A DNA stretch of 48,459 bases from positions 1-48,459 of the forward strand of contig CAMCUN010000024.1 of the NCBI GenBank assembly GCA_945878995.1. Direction: 5' to 3'. The first letter of the stretch is position 1. Each line of letters opens with the position of its first letter. The notes under the pieces are model-generated. The model did no database searches, had not been told where the DNA came from, and worked only from the letters and a program-made list of their open reading frames with translations. The position numbers and the translations under genes were made by a program. Below are positions 15,949 through 24,479 of the stretch, in pieces. This DNA comes from Polaromonas sp. YR568 (GTDB taxonomy: Bacteria > Pseudomonadota > Gammaproteobacteria > Burkholderiales > Burkholderiaceae_C).

Positions 15949-17333
15949 GCGGATTGCGCCACCTTGTGCAAGCTTTGCGCGCTTGCGCCGCGCAAGCCTT
16001 GCCTGCCGAGGTCAGCTCCGCCGCGCGCTTGCACTTTCTAGACGCATTGGGCGTGGGCTTGGCCGCCACCAGCGCCCAAGCGGGCGCCGCTTACCGAGGC
16101 GTGGGCCTGGCCCTGGCCGTGGGCGGGCCCAGCAGTGTGTTTGGCCAAGCGCAAGGCGCAGCGCCTGCCGATGCCGCCTTGATCAACGGCGGGCTGATGC
16201 ACAGCCTGGAGTTTGACGACACGCACACCGGCTCCATCATCCATGGCAGCTCGGTGGTGGCCGCCGCGGCCTTGGCCGTGGCCCAGGCTCAGTGCAGCAG
16301 CGGGCGTGAAATGCTGGGCGCCTATGTGCGTGGCTGGGAGGCGCTGGCTCGTTTTGGGCTGGCCGATCCCGGCGGTTTTCATGCCCAAGGTTTTCAACCC
16401 AGCTCCGTGGCCGGCACCTTGGCCACCGCCTGGGTGGCCGCTGAGTTGATGCACCTGAGCGAGGACCAAACCGTGGCCGCCATGGGCATTGCCCTGAGCC
16501 AGTCCAGTGGCGTGATGGAATTTGTCACCAACGGCTCGTCCGTCAAGTCCTTGCACCCGGGGTGGGCGGCGCATGCGGGCGTGTTGGCCGCGCAACTGGC
16601 CCAGGCAGGTATGACAGGGCCTGAAACCGCGCTGGAAGGGCGCTGGGGCTTGTTTGCCCAATTTGCCCGCGACCCGCAAGCGGCCTCACGGTTTGAAGAA
16701 TCACTGGCCGATTTGGGCCAGCGCTGGCACCTGCCGGATGCCGCCATCAAATTCCACCCCTGCTGCCACTACCTGCACCCCTTTATTGAGGCGGCAGGTT
16801 TGTTGGCCCAGCGCGGTATTTCAGCCGATCAGATCAAGGCCCTGGTGTGCGAGGTGCCGGCGGGCGCCGCCCCCATCATTTGCGAGCCGTGGTCGAGGGC
16901 CTTGAACCCTGCCACGGGCCATGCGGCGCGTTGGAGCTTGCCCATCACGGTGGCCATGCGCCTGATCGAGGGCAGGGTGGATGTGGCCAGTTTTGAGCGC
17001 AGCGCCTCGGCCGAAGTGCGCGCCCTGGCCCAAAAAATCAGCTGGGTACCGCTGGCCATTGACCAGTTTCCAACGCGCTTTGAAGCGGTCATCACCTGTG
17101 AGTTGGTGAGCGGCGAGACCGTCACCCAACGCATTGACGATGTGGACGGCAACCACACGCGACCGCCCAGCCATGAGTTGGTGCTGGCCAAATTTAAAGC
17201 CAATGCGGCACTGAGCTTGAGGCCTGAGGGCGTGGAGATGCTTTACACCAGCGTGGAGGGCCTGGACCGCGATGGCGATGTCACCGCGATAGGCCAGGCC
17301 TTGGGCCAGCTCGCTCACCCCATCAAGGCTTGA
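15945..17333 (+). CDS. MmgE/PrpD-family hydro-lyase/decarboxylase with canonical residues
   Basis: A 462-residue MmgE/PrpD protein with the full set of expected residues: HSLEFDDTHTGSIIHGSS (His86, Asp91, Asp92, His94, His100), NGSSVKSLHPGWAAHAG (Lys201, His204) and KFHPCCHYLHPFIEA. In characterised relatives these residues dehydrate 2-methylcitrate or decarboxylate cis-aconitate. It begins at GTG 15945, overlapping the stop of the degenerate paralogue, and has no other likely start nearby. It converges with the FAD enzyme across 17 bp. No prpB/prpC lies beside it, so the propionate methylcitrate cycle is unlikely. A substituted tricarboxylate or cis-aconitate-like acid is a reasonable guess given the TcuAB genes 6 kb away. 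Confidence 0.88.
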   Translation: MSGLRHLVQALRACAAQALPAEVSSAARLHFLDALGVGLAATSAQAGAAYRGVGLALAVGGPSSVFGQAQGAAPADAALINGGLMHSLEFDDTHTGSIIHGSSVVAAAALAVAQAQCSSGREMLGAYVRGWEALARFGLADPGGFHAQGFQPSSVAGTLATAWVAAELMHLSEDQTVAAMGIALSQSSGVMEFVTNGSSVKSLHPGWAAHAGVLAAQLAQAGMTGPETALEGRWGLFAQFARDPQAASRFEESLADLGQRWHLPDAAIKFHPCCHYLHPFIEAAGLLAQRGISADQIKALVCEVPAGAAPIICEPWSRALNPATGHAARWSLPITVAMRLIEGRVDVASFERSASAEVRALAQKISWVPLAIDQFPTRFEAVITCELVSGETVTQRIDDVDGNHTRPPSHELVLAKFKANAALSLRPEGVEMLYTSVEGLDRDGDVTAIGQALGQLAHPIKA

Positions 17334-17350
17334 GCGGGCTGAAGTGCGGC

Positions 17351-18760
17351 TCAGGCTTGCGCAGGACCGACCTGGGCGGCAGCCGCTTCACCAGCCAGAC
17401 GGCCGGTGCTGGTGGCCATGAGCAAGCCAGAACCCGACAAATAACCCCAGTCTGCCGGCCCTGACAGGCCGCGGGCTGCGCCGCCGCCCGCGAACAAATT
17501 GGGAAAGGGCGAGCCGTCGGTGCGCAACACACGCATGTCGGTGTTGATCTCCAGCCCCCCCTGGGTGTGGGTGAGCGCGCCAATGATTTTGCACAGGTAA
17601 AAAGGCGCTTGCAAAGCGGGTTTCCGGGTGAAATCGCGCCCCAGTGCGTCGGTTTTGCTGCCATTTGCACAGGCCGCCACGTCGGCGAAAGTCTCGGCCA
17701 ACACCGCTTCATCGCAGCCTATGGCCTTGGCCAGTGAGGCCACGCTGTCGTGCCGCTTGATGGCCCCGGCCTCATTGGCCTGCATGTGGCTGTGCTGTTT
17801 GTTGGCGGGGCCTTCGCCGCGCTCGTCCCAAATGGCCCAGGCGTATTGCCCCGCTTGCCTGTGCACATGCAGCGCCTGCTCGGAGTAACCCGAGTTTTCA
17901 TTGGAAAAGCGCCGACCCGCTTGGTTGACGTGAAATCCGCCTTCGGTGACCGTGGGCCAGCTCAGGTGCACCGCGTGCGGCGTGGCCACGGCGCCGTGGC
18001 CCTGGAAGGAGCCCATGTCTTTGACCGAGGCCCCCAAGGCGATGCCCCATTGGATGGCTTCGCCCTGGTTGCCGGCGTGGCCTTCGTAAAACAGATCAAC
18101 GGCTTCAGGAATGTACTGGCGCAGCATGTCCTTGTTGCCGCCAAAGCCGTTGCAAGCCAAGATGAGCACGTCGCAGCCCATGTCTTCTTGCTTGCCGTCG
18201 GGGCGCTTGACGCGCACGCCGTGCACATGGCCCGAGGCGTCGGCAAACAAATCGGTCACATGGGCGGAGGTGGCAATGGGAATACCTTCCCCCTCCACGG
18301 CCGACACCAGAACCGCCAACAACTCGGCCCCATAGCGGGTGGGCGAGGCGTGCATGTGGGGCCGGCTGTGGCCGGGGTACTGAAACTCAAGCACCGGAGA
18401 AATCGGCAATTGATAGCGCTCGGCCAGCCACTCCACCGTGGGGCCAGAGGCGTAAGCCACGTGGCGGGCAATCTCCAAATCGCACTCACCGTGCGCCTTG
18501 GCCACCAGGTCTTGGAACAGCAACTCAGGCGTGTCGTCCATCAAACCCGCGGCTTTTTGCAGGCGGGTGCCCGCCGCAGGAATTTGCCCGCCAGACAAAG
18601 AGGTGTTGCCCATGGGTCGGGCATCACGCTCCAAGATCAATACCTCCGCACCTCGCTCATTGGCGGCCAGGGCGGCAATCGTGCCGCAAGCCCCCGCACC
18701 AATGATGAGAACTTGCACGCGGCTGGAATAGCTCGCTTGGTCGGGCGTGAGCACCGGCAT
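17351..18760 (-). CDS. FAD-dependent fumarate-reductase/ketosteroid-dehydrogenase-type flavoprotein
   Basis: A 469-residue soluble flavoprotein. VQVLIIGAGACGTIAALAA (dinucleotide motif) and LILERDARPMGNTSLSGGQI bind FAD. GALTHTQGGLEINTDMRVLR, then FPNLFAGGGAARGLSG and a C-terminal SGSGLLMATSTGRLAGEAA are the capping and second FAD segments of the family. No heme or signal peptide is present. Family members reduce or oxidise C-C double bonds next to carboxylates or ketones. It is the last gene of a leftward operon with dctP-dctQ-dctM, 26 bp from dctM, so its substrate is probably the acid the TRAP system imports. The acid itself is not known. Confidence 0.87.
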   Translation of the reverse strand: MPVLTPDQASYSSRVQVLIIGAGACGTIAALAANERGAEVLILERDARPMGNTSLSGGQIPAAGTRLQKAAGLMDDTPELLFQDLVAKAHGECDLEIARHVAYASGPTVEWLAERYQLPISPVLEFQYPGHSRPHMHASPTRYGAELLAVLVSAVEGEGIPIATSAHVTDLFADASGHVHGVRVKRPDGKQEDMGCDVLILACNGFGGNKDMLRQYIPEAVDLFYEGHAGNQGEAIQWGIALGASVKDMGSFQGHGAVATPHAVHLSWPTVTEGGFHVNQAGRRFSNENSGYSEQALHVHRQAGQYAWAIWDERGEGPANKQHSHMQANEAGAIKRHDSVASLAKAIGCDEAVLAETFADVAACANGSKTDALGRDFTRKPALQAPFYLCKIIGALTHTQGGLEINTDMRVLRTDGSPFPNLFAGGGAARGLSGPADWGYLSGSGLLMATSTGRLAGEAAAAQVGPAQA

Positions 18761-18786
18761 GTGAATGTCCTTTGAACAGCTTAAAT

Positions 18787-20106
18787 TTAACCAGAGACGA
18801 AATTGGGCAACCAGGTGATCATGTCTGGAAACGCCACATACAAACCAAGCGACATAAAGTCCAAAACAATGAATGGCGTGACCCCGGCAAAAGCCTGTCC
18901 CAGCGTCACGGGTATGGGCGATGAACTTTTAACCACAAACACGTTTAATCCTACCGGCGGGGTGAGCACACCAATCTCCGCCAACTTGACCGCCACCACA
19001 CCCAACCAGATGGGGTCAAACCCAGCCTCTTTCATCACCGGGAACATGATGGGCAGCGTCATCACCATGATGGCAATCGGCTCAATGAAGCAGCCTAAAA
19101 CCGTGAACAACAGAATAAAACACAGAAGGTAGGTGTATTTGCCAACGCCCAGCCCAATCAAATAAGTTGAAATGGTGGTCACCAGGCCTGAGTAGGTGAG
19201 AAAGCGCGCAAACAAAATGCCGCCAATCACAATGATGAAAATAACCGAGGTGGTGACTGCCGCATCTTTGAGCACATTCACCAGTGAGCCGGGCGACAAA
19301 GTGCGCCTGGCCAATGCAATGACAAAAGCCCCAAAAGCCCCCACCGCCCCTGCATAGGTGGCTGGAAAATAACCACCATAAATGCCGCCGACCACGATGC
19401 CGAACAGCAGCACAATGCCGTAAACACCCTTGAGCGATTGAAAGCGATCGGCCCAAGAAAACTTGAGGTTGGCCAGCGGCGCCAAATCAGGCCGCACCCT
19501 GGCCAACACATAAATGCCACCGCAGTAAATCAACGCGGTCAATATGCCGGGGACAATGCCGGCAATCAGCAGCTTGCCAATCGATTGCTCGGTGATCACG
19601 GCGTAAATCACCATCAAAATACTCGGTGGTATGAGTGCGGCCAGCGTACCCGCTGCGGCAATGCAACCAGCGCTCAGCCGAATGTCATAACCAAAGCGAG
19701 CCATCTCAGGCATGGCCATGCGGGTGAACACCGCCGCGTTCACGATGGTTGAACCCGAGGCTGCGCCAAAGGCGGCCGACGACATGACGGTGGCCATGGC
19801 CAGGCCACCGCGGAGTGAGCCCAACCACACATAGGCCGTGCGAAACAAATCGGTGGTGATGCCGGACACGGTGGCAAAAGAGCCCATCAAGATGAACAAG
19901 GGGATCACTGCCAGCGAGAAAGAGTTGGTGGTGCCAAAGGGAATGGCTGCAATTTGGGCCAGCGCAGCATCCGGCCCCACCGACAGGTAGATGCCTGCAA
20001 AACCCGCCAAGCCCAAGGCCACACCAATGTGCGCCCCCAAGCACAAGGCCACCATGAGCAAGCTGACAACAACAATCCCAGTGACTTCAGGAGTAAGCAA
20101 TGGCAT
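18787..20106 (-). CDS. TRAP transporter large permease (DctM type)
   Basis: This 439-residue integral membrane protein has about 12 hydrophobic segments and begins MPLLTPEVTGIVVVSLLMVA. Hallmarks include PLFILMGSFATVSGIT, ATVMSSAAFGAASGSTIVNA, SAGCIAAAGTLAALIPPSIL and EIGVLTPPVGLNVFVV, all characteristic of DctM proteins that couple Na+ (or H+) entry to organic-anion import. It follows dctQ by 18 bp in the same operon and is followed by the flavoprotein gene. Specificity is set by the receptor encoded upstream, so nothing about the ligand can be read from this subunit. Confidence 0.95.
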   Translation of the reverse strand: MPLLTPEVTGIVVVSLLMVALCLGAHIGVALGLAGFAGIYLSVGPDAALAQIAAIPFGTTNSFSLAVIPLFILMGSFATVSGITTDLFRTAYVWLGSLRGGLAMATVMSSAAFGAASGSTIVNAAVFTRMAMPEMARFGYDIRLSAGCIAAAGTLAALIPPSILMVIYAVITEQSIGKLLIAGIVPGILTALIYCGGIYVLARVRPDLAPLANLKFSWADRFQSLKGVYGIVLLFGIVVGGIYGGYFPATYAGAVGAFGAFVIALARRTLSPGSLVNVLKDAAVTTSVIFIIVIGGILFARFLTYSGLVTTISTYLIGLGVGKYTYLLCFILLFTVLGCFIEPIAIMVMTLPIMFPVMKEAGFDPIWLGVVAVKLAEIGVLTPPVGLNVFVVKSSSPIPVTLGQAFAGVTPFIVLDFMSLGLYVAFPDMITWLPNFVSG

Positions 20107-20124
20107 GTGATTTTTTGATGTTGT

Positions 20125-20655
20125 TCACTGGAAGTTTTGAGGGGCGTGCTGTTCCACACCGGCCTGGCCGTTGACCATTTGGATGCAGTCCTGAATCAAA
20201 TCCAAGGTCAGCTGCACCAGCAGCAGCGCACAACCCACCACCAGCAGCAAGCGGGCGGGATACAGAGGAAACCGAACTGTTCCCATGGTGGCCTCCTTGA
20301 TTTCCAGGCTGTAGATCGCTTCGTTAAATCCTTGCCAAACCAGCACACCAAAAAAAGCAATGGCCACCAGGTGCGTGACCGCGTCCATGAAAGCTTTGAC
20401 CCGGGGACTGCGGTTGGTGTAGAAAATCTCCACACGAATATGGCCGCGTTGGGTTTGTGTGAAAGCCAAGGCACCGAAAACAATCAACACCATGGTGCTT
20501 TCAGTGATCTCCAAGGTTCCAGGCACGGGCCAGCCAAAAAACTTGGTGCCCACCACATCGGCAAAGCCCAGAAACATAGAAATGAGCATGCCCATTGCGC
20601 CCAAGAGCAGCAGACCCAAAGAGAGCTTTTTCACCCAAAGGCTGATCAATTGCAT
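20125..20655 (-). CDS. TRAP transporter small permease (DctQ type)
   Basis: This 176-residue protein has four predicted membrane segments (LSLGLLLLGAMGMLISMFLG; TMVLIVFGALAFTQ; VAIAFFGVLVWQGF; LLLVVGCALLLVQLTLDLI) and the charged GHIRVEIF loop usual for DctQ. It pairs with the DctM subunit immediately downstream. It is separated from the receptor gene by 165 bp that contain a terminator-like hairpin, so the permease genes are expected to be expressed at a lower level than the receptor. Confidence 0.92.
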   Translation of the reverse strand: MQLISLWVKKLSLGLLLLGAMGMLISMFLGFADVVGTKFFGWPVPGTLEITESTMVLIVFGALAFTQTQRGHIRVEIFYTNRSPRVKAFMDAVTHLVAIAFFGVLVWQGFNEAIYSLEIKEATMGTVRFPLYPARLLLVVGCALLLVQLTLDLIQDCIQMVNGQAGVEQHAPQNFQ

Positions 20656-20704
20656 AGTGTGTTAACCGTGTGAAAAAGCGGCTTGCCGCCCAAAAGCAGG
20701 AGCT

Positions 20705-20742
20705 AAAAAAACAACCTGCGATGGTGTGCCACCGCAGGTTGT
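20705..20742 (-). terminator. Intra-operon terminator/attenuator between dctP and dctQ
   Basis: Read on the minus strand, a perfect 10-bp stem (ACAACCTGCG against CGCAGGTTGT, bases 20711-20742) with a 12-base loop is followed by a T run at 20705-20710. It sits downstream of the receptor and upstream of the two permease genes, so it should let most transcripts end after the receptor or protect its 3' end. Confidence 0.8.
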
Positions 20743-20820
20743 GATTTGGCCCATTTCATCAAGCCCATCAAGCCCTGGCTGGCCTGTTTTTTTTGATGCT
20801 CAGGCCTGGGCTTGACTGGC

Positions 20821-21852
20821 TCAGAGACCCAGAATTTGACGCCAGCGGGCAGCCACTTTCTTGGGTGTCTCGGCGTCGCCAGTGGCGGCCGCAGTCGCTT
20901 TTTCCCAATCAGACAAAAAGTCTGGGGCCGTGGCGCGCCATTTTTTCATTTCTTCGGCAGACATGGGAATCACAGTACCGCCTTGGGCTTTGATATTGAC
21001 CAAAGACTTGGCCTCAAAATCCAAAATGAAGTTCATGTACTCACGCTGTGTGGCGCGGGCTTCTTCCTGGAAAATTTTCTGGATGTCGGGTGGCAGGCGT
21101 GCCCAGGTGCGCTTGCTGATGGTGATGTTGTGACCGGAAATCGCCATCACCGGGCCGCAATGGGTTTTGGCCACTTCATTGAGCTTGAGCGACTGAATAT
21201 TGCCCGGATTGATGAACGAGTAGTCAATGTTGCCGCTCTTGAGCGCTTCATACACACCCACGGGTGGCACGGTGACGGGCACAGCGCCAATCGCCGTGAA
21301 GGCCTTGGGAATGTCAGCGCCAAAACTGCGGGCTTTTTTGCCGCGCATGGTGGCGATGCTGGCGCAATCTTTGTTGGCCCCGCTCATGTAGTACTCGCCC
21401 AAGGGCTGCTGGAACAGCCACACCACGCCAATGCGGTCCATCTCTTGCTGGTAGATAGGCATTTCTGCAACAACAACTTCCAGCAAGTCAATCACCTGTT
21501 TGGTCGATGTGAACAGCATGGGGGTTTGGAACGCGCGCCAGTAACGCAGCTGATCCGGGTTGTAGCCAGGGGCGGTGGCGGTCATGTCAATCGCGCCGCG
21601 GGCCGTGAGCATCAGCAACTCGGTGTCCTTGCCCAGGCCGCCTGCAAACGTGATGTCAATCTTGACCTGTCCGTTGGTGCGCTTTTCAATTTTGGCGGCG
21701 AACTCTTTTTCCAACTGCAAGAAGGGACCATCGGGCAAGTAGTGGCCCCAGCGCAGCAAATACTTGGGCTGCGCCATTGCAGCGTTGGCCAGTGTCAGGC
21801 CCAAGACGGCGGCCAATGAATACCGTGAGAAAGAACTCCAGTTGAATCGCAT
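20821..21852 (-). CDS. TRAP transporter substrate-binding protein (DctP type)
   Basis: A 343-residue periplasmic receptor with a signal peptide ending about residue 28 (LAAVLGLTLANAAMAQ). The mature part shows YLLRWGHYLPDGPFLQLEKE, then GQVKIDITFAGGLGKDTELL and MRGKKARSFG, the usual DctP pattern. A typical conserved Arg binds the substrate carboxylate in this family and is likely the one in KARSFGADIPK. AGGAGC 8 bp upstream fixes ATG 21852; a longer frame to 22104 lacks a ribosome site. The gene leads the operon with dctQ, dctM and the flavoprotein. The ligand is unknown, probably a carboxylate. Confidence 0.92.
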   Translation of the reverse strand: MRFNWSSFSRYSLAAVLGLTLANAAMAQPKYLLRWGHYLPDGPFLQLEKEFAAKIEKRTNGQVKIDITFAGGLGKDTELLMLTARGAIDMTATAPGYNPDQLRYWRAFQTPMLFTSTKQVIDLLEVVVAEMPIYQQEMDRIGVVWLFQQPLGEYYMSGANKDCASIATMRGKKARSFGADIPKAFTAIGAVPVTVPPVGVYEALKSGNIDYSFINPGNIQSLKLNEVAKTHCGPVMAISGHNITISKRTWARLPPDIQKIFQEEARATQREYMNFILDFEAKSLVNIKAQGGTVIPMSAEEMKKWRATAPDFLSDWEKATAAATGDAETPKKVAARWRQILGL

Positions 21853-21875
21853 GAAAAAGCTCCTGGGATTGTAAA

Positions 21876-21921
21876 AATAAAATGACATTTTTATTGTTTG
21901 TGTGCTTACGAATTTTGTCAA
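21876..21921 (-). promoter_or_regulatory. Putative sigma-70 promoter and AT-rich operator for the dctP operon
   Basis: On the minus strand a perfect TTGACA (bases 21921-21916) is followed after 17 bp by AACAAT (21898-21893). Just downstream lies an AT-rich imperfect inverted repeat, ATAAAAATG against CATTTTAT, around 21876-21895, which overlaps the expected start of transcription and could be a repressor site. The rest of the gap to the SDR start at 22168 shows no gene. Confidence 0.6.
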
Positions 21922-22167
21922 GGCCACTAGGGTAACTCTGCATACGCGCAGGCCATGGCGCCAAGGCTGACTGGGCCTGCTGAAAAGGCCCGCTTCAAGC
22001 ATGCTGAGATGCTGCTCCGGATCAGGGCGCCGCACTGCTTGGCCTAAGCATGACGCTGGTAAGAACCACAAGTTGCACTTCTGCAGGTTTGCTTTGCTCG
22101 CCATCGAAGGGGCTTTGGCATACTGATGACATTTCTAATGCCCATAGGCACTTATTGGAGTTTGAAG

Positions 22168-22926
22168 ATGGATTTACAACTGAGCGGCAAAACCGCTTTG
22201 GTGACCGGTGCCAGCGTGGGTTTGGGCCGTTGCATTGCAAAAATGTTGGCGCGGGAAGGTTGTGAAGTGGCCATCGTGGCGCGGCGTGAGCACCTGTTGC
22301 ACAGTTTGGCGGAAGAAATCCAAGCTGAAGGCGGCGCCAAGCCGCTGGTCATCGTGCACGACATCATGGACGCATCGGCCCCACAGGCCATTCATCAACA
22401 GGTGATGCAACGCTTTGGCGGCTTGGATATTTTGGTCAACAACGCAGGCGGTTCACGGCCTTTTGCGGGCCTGGGCACCCGCGAACAATGGGACGATGCC
22501 ATGAGCCTGAACTTCCATGCCGGTCGCGAGATCACGCATGCGTTTGTGGCTGGCATGCAGCAGCGGGGCTTTGGCCGGATCATTAATTTGACCGGGCCCG
22601 ACGAGCCCATGATCATGAATGGCGGTGTGCCGCCCAATGGGGCGGTGCACATTTGGGCCAAAGCCTTGTCGCGTCACGTGGGCGCCTCAGGCATCACCGT
22701 GAACTCCATCGCGCCTGGCCGCATCCATTCTGAGCAGGTGGATGAAAAATTGCTGCCCACGCCGCAGGCCCAGCAAGCCTGGGTGGCCTCGAATGTGCCT
22801 GCAGGCTACATTGGCGAGCCGCAAGACTTGGCCTCTTTGGTGTGCTATTTGGTCTCGCCATTGGCGCGCTACATCACCGGGCAGGTGATCCATGTGGATG
22901 GCGGCACACGGCGCGCAGCTTCTTGA
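22168..22926 (+). CDS. SDR-family protein with His replacing the catalytic Tyr
   Basis: A 252-residue SDR: TGASVGLG (Thr13-Gly20) binds the cofactor and DILVNNAGGS is conserved. The catalytic region reads INLTGPDEPMIMNGG followed by AVHIWAKALSRHV. The Lys is kept (Lys165), but His161 stands where the Tyr of Y-x3-K should be, and the Ser upstream is lost. RYITGQVIHVDGGTRRA ends the protein. ATG 22168 is preceded by GGAG at 22157-22160. It is divergent from the TRAP operon and lies 110 bp before tcuA on the same strand, so co-regulation is likely. It could act on a substrate that supplies its own acid/base, or not be a simple dehydrogenase at all. Confidence 0.85.
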   Translation: MDLQLSGKTALVTGASVGLGRCIAKMLAREGCEVAIVARREHLLHSLAEEIQAEGGAKPLVIVHDIMDASAPQAIHQQVMQRFGGLDILVNNAGGSRPFAGLGTREQWDDAMSLNFHAGREITHAFVAGMQQRGFGRIINLTGPDEPMIMNGGVPPNGAVHIWAKALSRHVGASGITVNSIAPGRIHSEQVDEKLLPTPQAQQAWVASNVPAGYIGEPQDLASLVCYLVSPLARYITGQVIHVDGGTRRAAS

Positions 22927-23036
22927 GGTTTGAGGGCGCCGGTGTGGGGCAGGGCGTGCTGGCCGCGCATTTCTCTGCCTTTGGGAAATACCTGCCCCTG
23001 ATTTTTTGAAGTCTTCATGCCTTCTAGAAAGCGTTT

Positions 23037-24479
23037 ATGAGCGTGGATGTGTTGGTGATAGGCGGCGGCAACGCGGCCTTGTGCGCGGCCTTGATGGCCC
23101 GCGAAGCGGGGGCCAGCGTGGTGCTGCTGGAGTCGGCGCCGCGTGAGTGGCGGGGTGGCAACTCGGGCCACACCCGCAATTTGCGCTGCATGCACGACGC
23201 GCCCCAAGACGTGCTGGTCGAGGCCTACTCCGAAGAAGAATTCTGGCAAGACCTGCTCAAGGTCACAGGCGGCTTGACCGACGAGCACCTGGCCCGCTTG
23301 GCCATTCGCCATTCGGCCACCTGCAGGCCGTGGATGGTCAAGCACGGCGTGCGCTTTCAGCCTTCCTTGTCGGGGGCTTTGCACACGGCGCGCACCAACG
23401 CGTTTTTCATGGGCGGGGGCAAGGCGCTGGTCAATGCTTTCTACCGCAGCGCCGAAAAATTGGGCGTGCAGATCCACTACAACGCCGAGGTGGACACGCT
23501 GGAGCTGGACCAAGGCAGTTTTGTGGCGGCGTCGGTCATGCACAAACAGGCCGATGGCCGCGTGCGCCGTGAACGCATCGCGGCCCGAACTTGCGTGTTG
23601 GCCGCAGGCGGCTTTGAGTCCAACCGCGAGTGGCTGCGCGAGGCCTGGGGCCAAAACGAGCGCGGCGAATACCCGGCCGACCAGTTTTTGATTCGTGGCA
23701 CGCGTTTTAACCAAGGCGTGCTGCTCAAGCACATGCTGGACCAAGGCGCTGACCGCATTGGCGACCCGACCCAGGCGCACATGGTGGCGATTGACGCGCG
23801 TGCGCCGCTTTACGACGGCGGCATTTGCACCCGCATCGACTGCGTGTCTTTGGGCGTGGTGGTGAACCGCGAAGCCCGGCGTTTTTACGACGAAGGCGAA
23901 GACTTTTGGCCCAAGCGCTACGCCATTTGGGGCCGCTTGGTGGCGCAGCAGCCGGGACAGGTGGCGTATTCCATCATCGACGCCAAGGCCGTGGGCCGCT
24001 TCATGCCGCCGGTGTTCGAGGGCACACAAGCTGACAGCCTGCCCGAGTTGGCCCGCAAGCTGGGGCTGGATGAAGCGACCTTTATGCAAACGCTCAACGA
24101 CTACAACGCGGCTTGCCGCGAAGGCACGTTTGACCACACCTCCTTGGACGACTGCCACACCGAGGGCGTGAGCCCGGCCAAAACCCACTGGGCAAGGCCG
24201 CTGGACACCGCGCCCTATTGCGCCTATGCCGTGCGGCCTGGCGTGACCTTCACTTACTTGGGCCTCAAAACCGATGACACCACCGCTGTGCGATTCAACA
24301 AGCAGCCCAGTCCCAACTTGTTTGTGGCGGGCGAGATGATGGCTGGCAATGTGTTGGGCAAGGGCTACACCGCCGGGGTGGGCATGACGATTGGCACGGC
24401 CTTTGGCCGCATCGCGGGCGTGCAGGCGGCCAAAGCCGTCCAAGCGCAAAAAGAGGGTGCAGACCATGCAAACGCTTGA
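23037..24479 (+). CDS. tcuA: FAD-dependent tricarballylate dehydrogenase (TcuA)
   Basis: A 480-residue flavoprotein beginning [20 protein letters not shown]. It has the TcuA-like [14 protein letters not shown] and [20 protein letters not shown] blocks, [19 protein letters not shown], and the C-terminal [27 protein letters not shown] segment. TcuA oxidises tricarballylate to cis-aconitate and passes electrons to TcuB. The next gene, which overlaps it by 14 bp, is tcuB, which strongly supports this call. The MFS carrier tcuC and the LysR regulator tcuR of enteric bacteria are absent, so uptake may use the adjacent TRAP system. Other 2-methyl- or amino-substituted acids cannot be excluded as substrates. 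Confidence 0.88.
   Translation: MSVDVLVIGGGNAALCAALMAREAGASVVLLESAPREWRGGNSGHTRNLRCMHDAPQDVLVEAYSEEEFWQDLLKVTGGLTDEHLARLAIRHSATCRPWMVKHGVRFQPSLSGALHTARTNAFFMGGGKALVNAFYRSAEKLGVQIHYNAEVDTLELDQGSFVAASVMHKQADGRVRRERIAARTCVLAAGGFESNREWLREAWGQNERGEYPADQFLIRGTRFNQGVLLKHMLDQGADRIGDPTQAHMVAIDARAPLYDGGICTRIDCVSLGVVVNREARRFYDEGEDFWPKRYAIWGRLVAQQPGQVAYSIIDAKAVGRFMPPVFEGTQADSLPELARKLGLDEATFMQTLNDYNAACREGTFDHTSLDDCHTEGVSPAKTHWARPLDTAPYCAYAVRPGVTFTYLGLKTDDTTAVRFNKQPSPNLFVAGEMMAGNVLGKGYTAGVGMTIGTAFGRIAGVQAAKAVQAQKEGADHANA

Noticed and set aside
14545..17333. Methylcitrate cycle (prpD) locus
   Set aside because: No prpB or prpC is adjacent, and one of the two MmgE/PrpD genes lacks the catalytic residues; the ICL-family gene lies 7 kb away in another operon.
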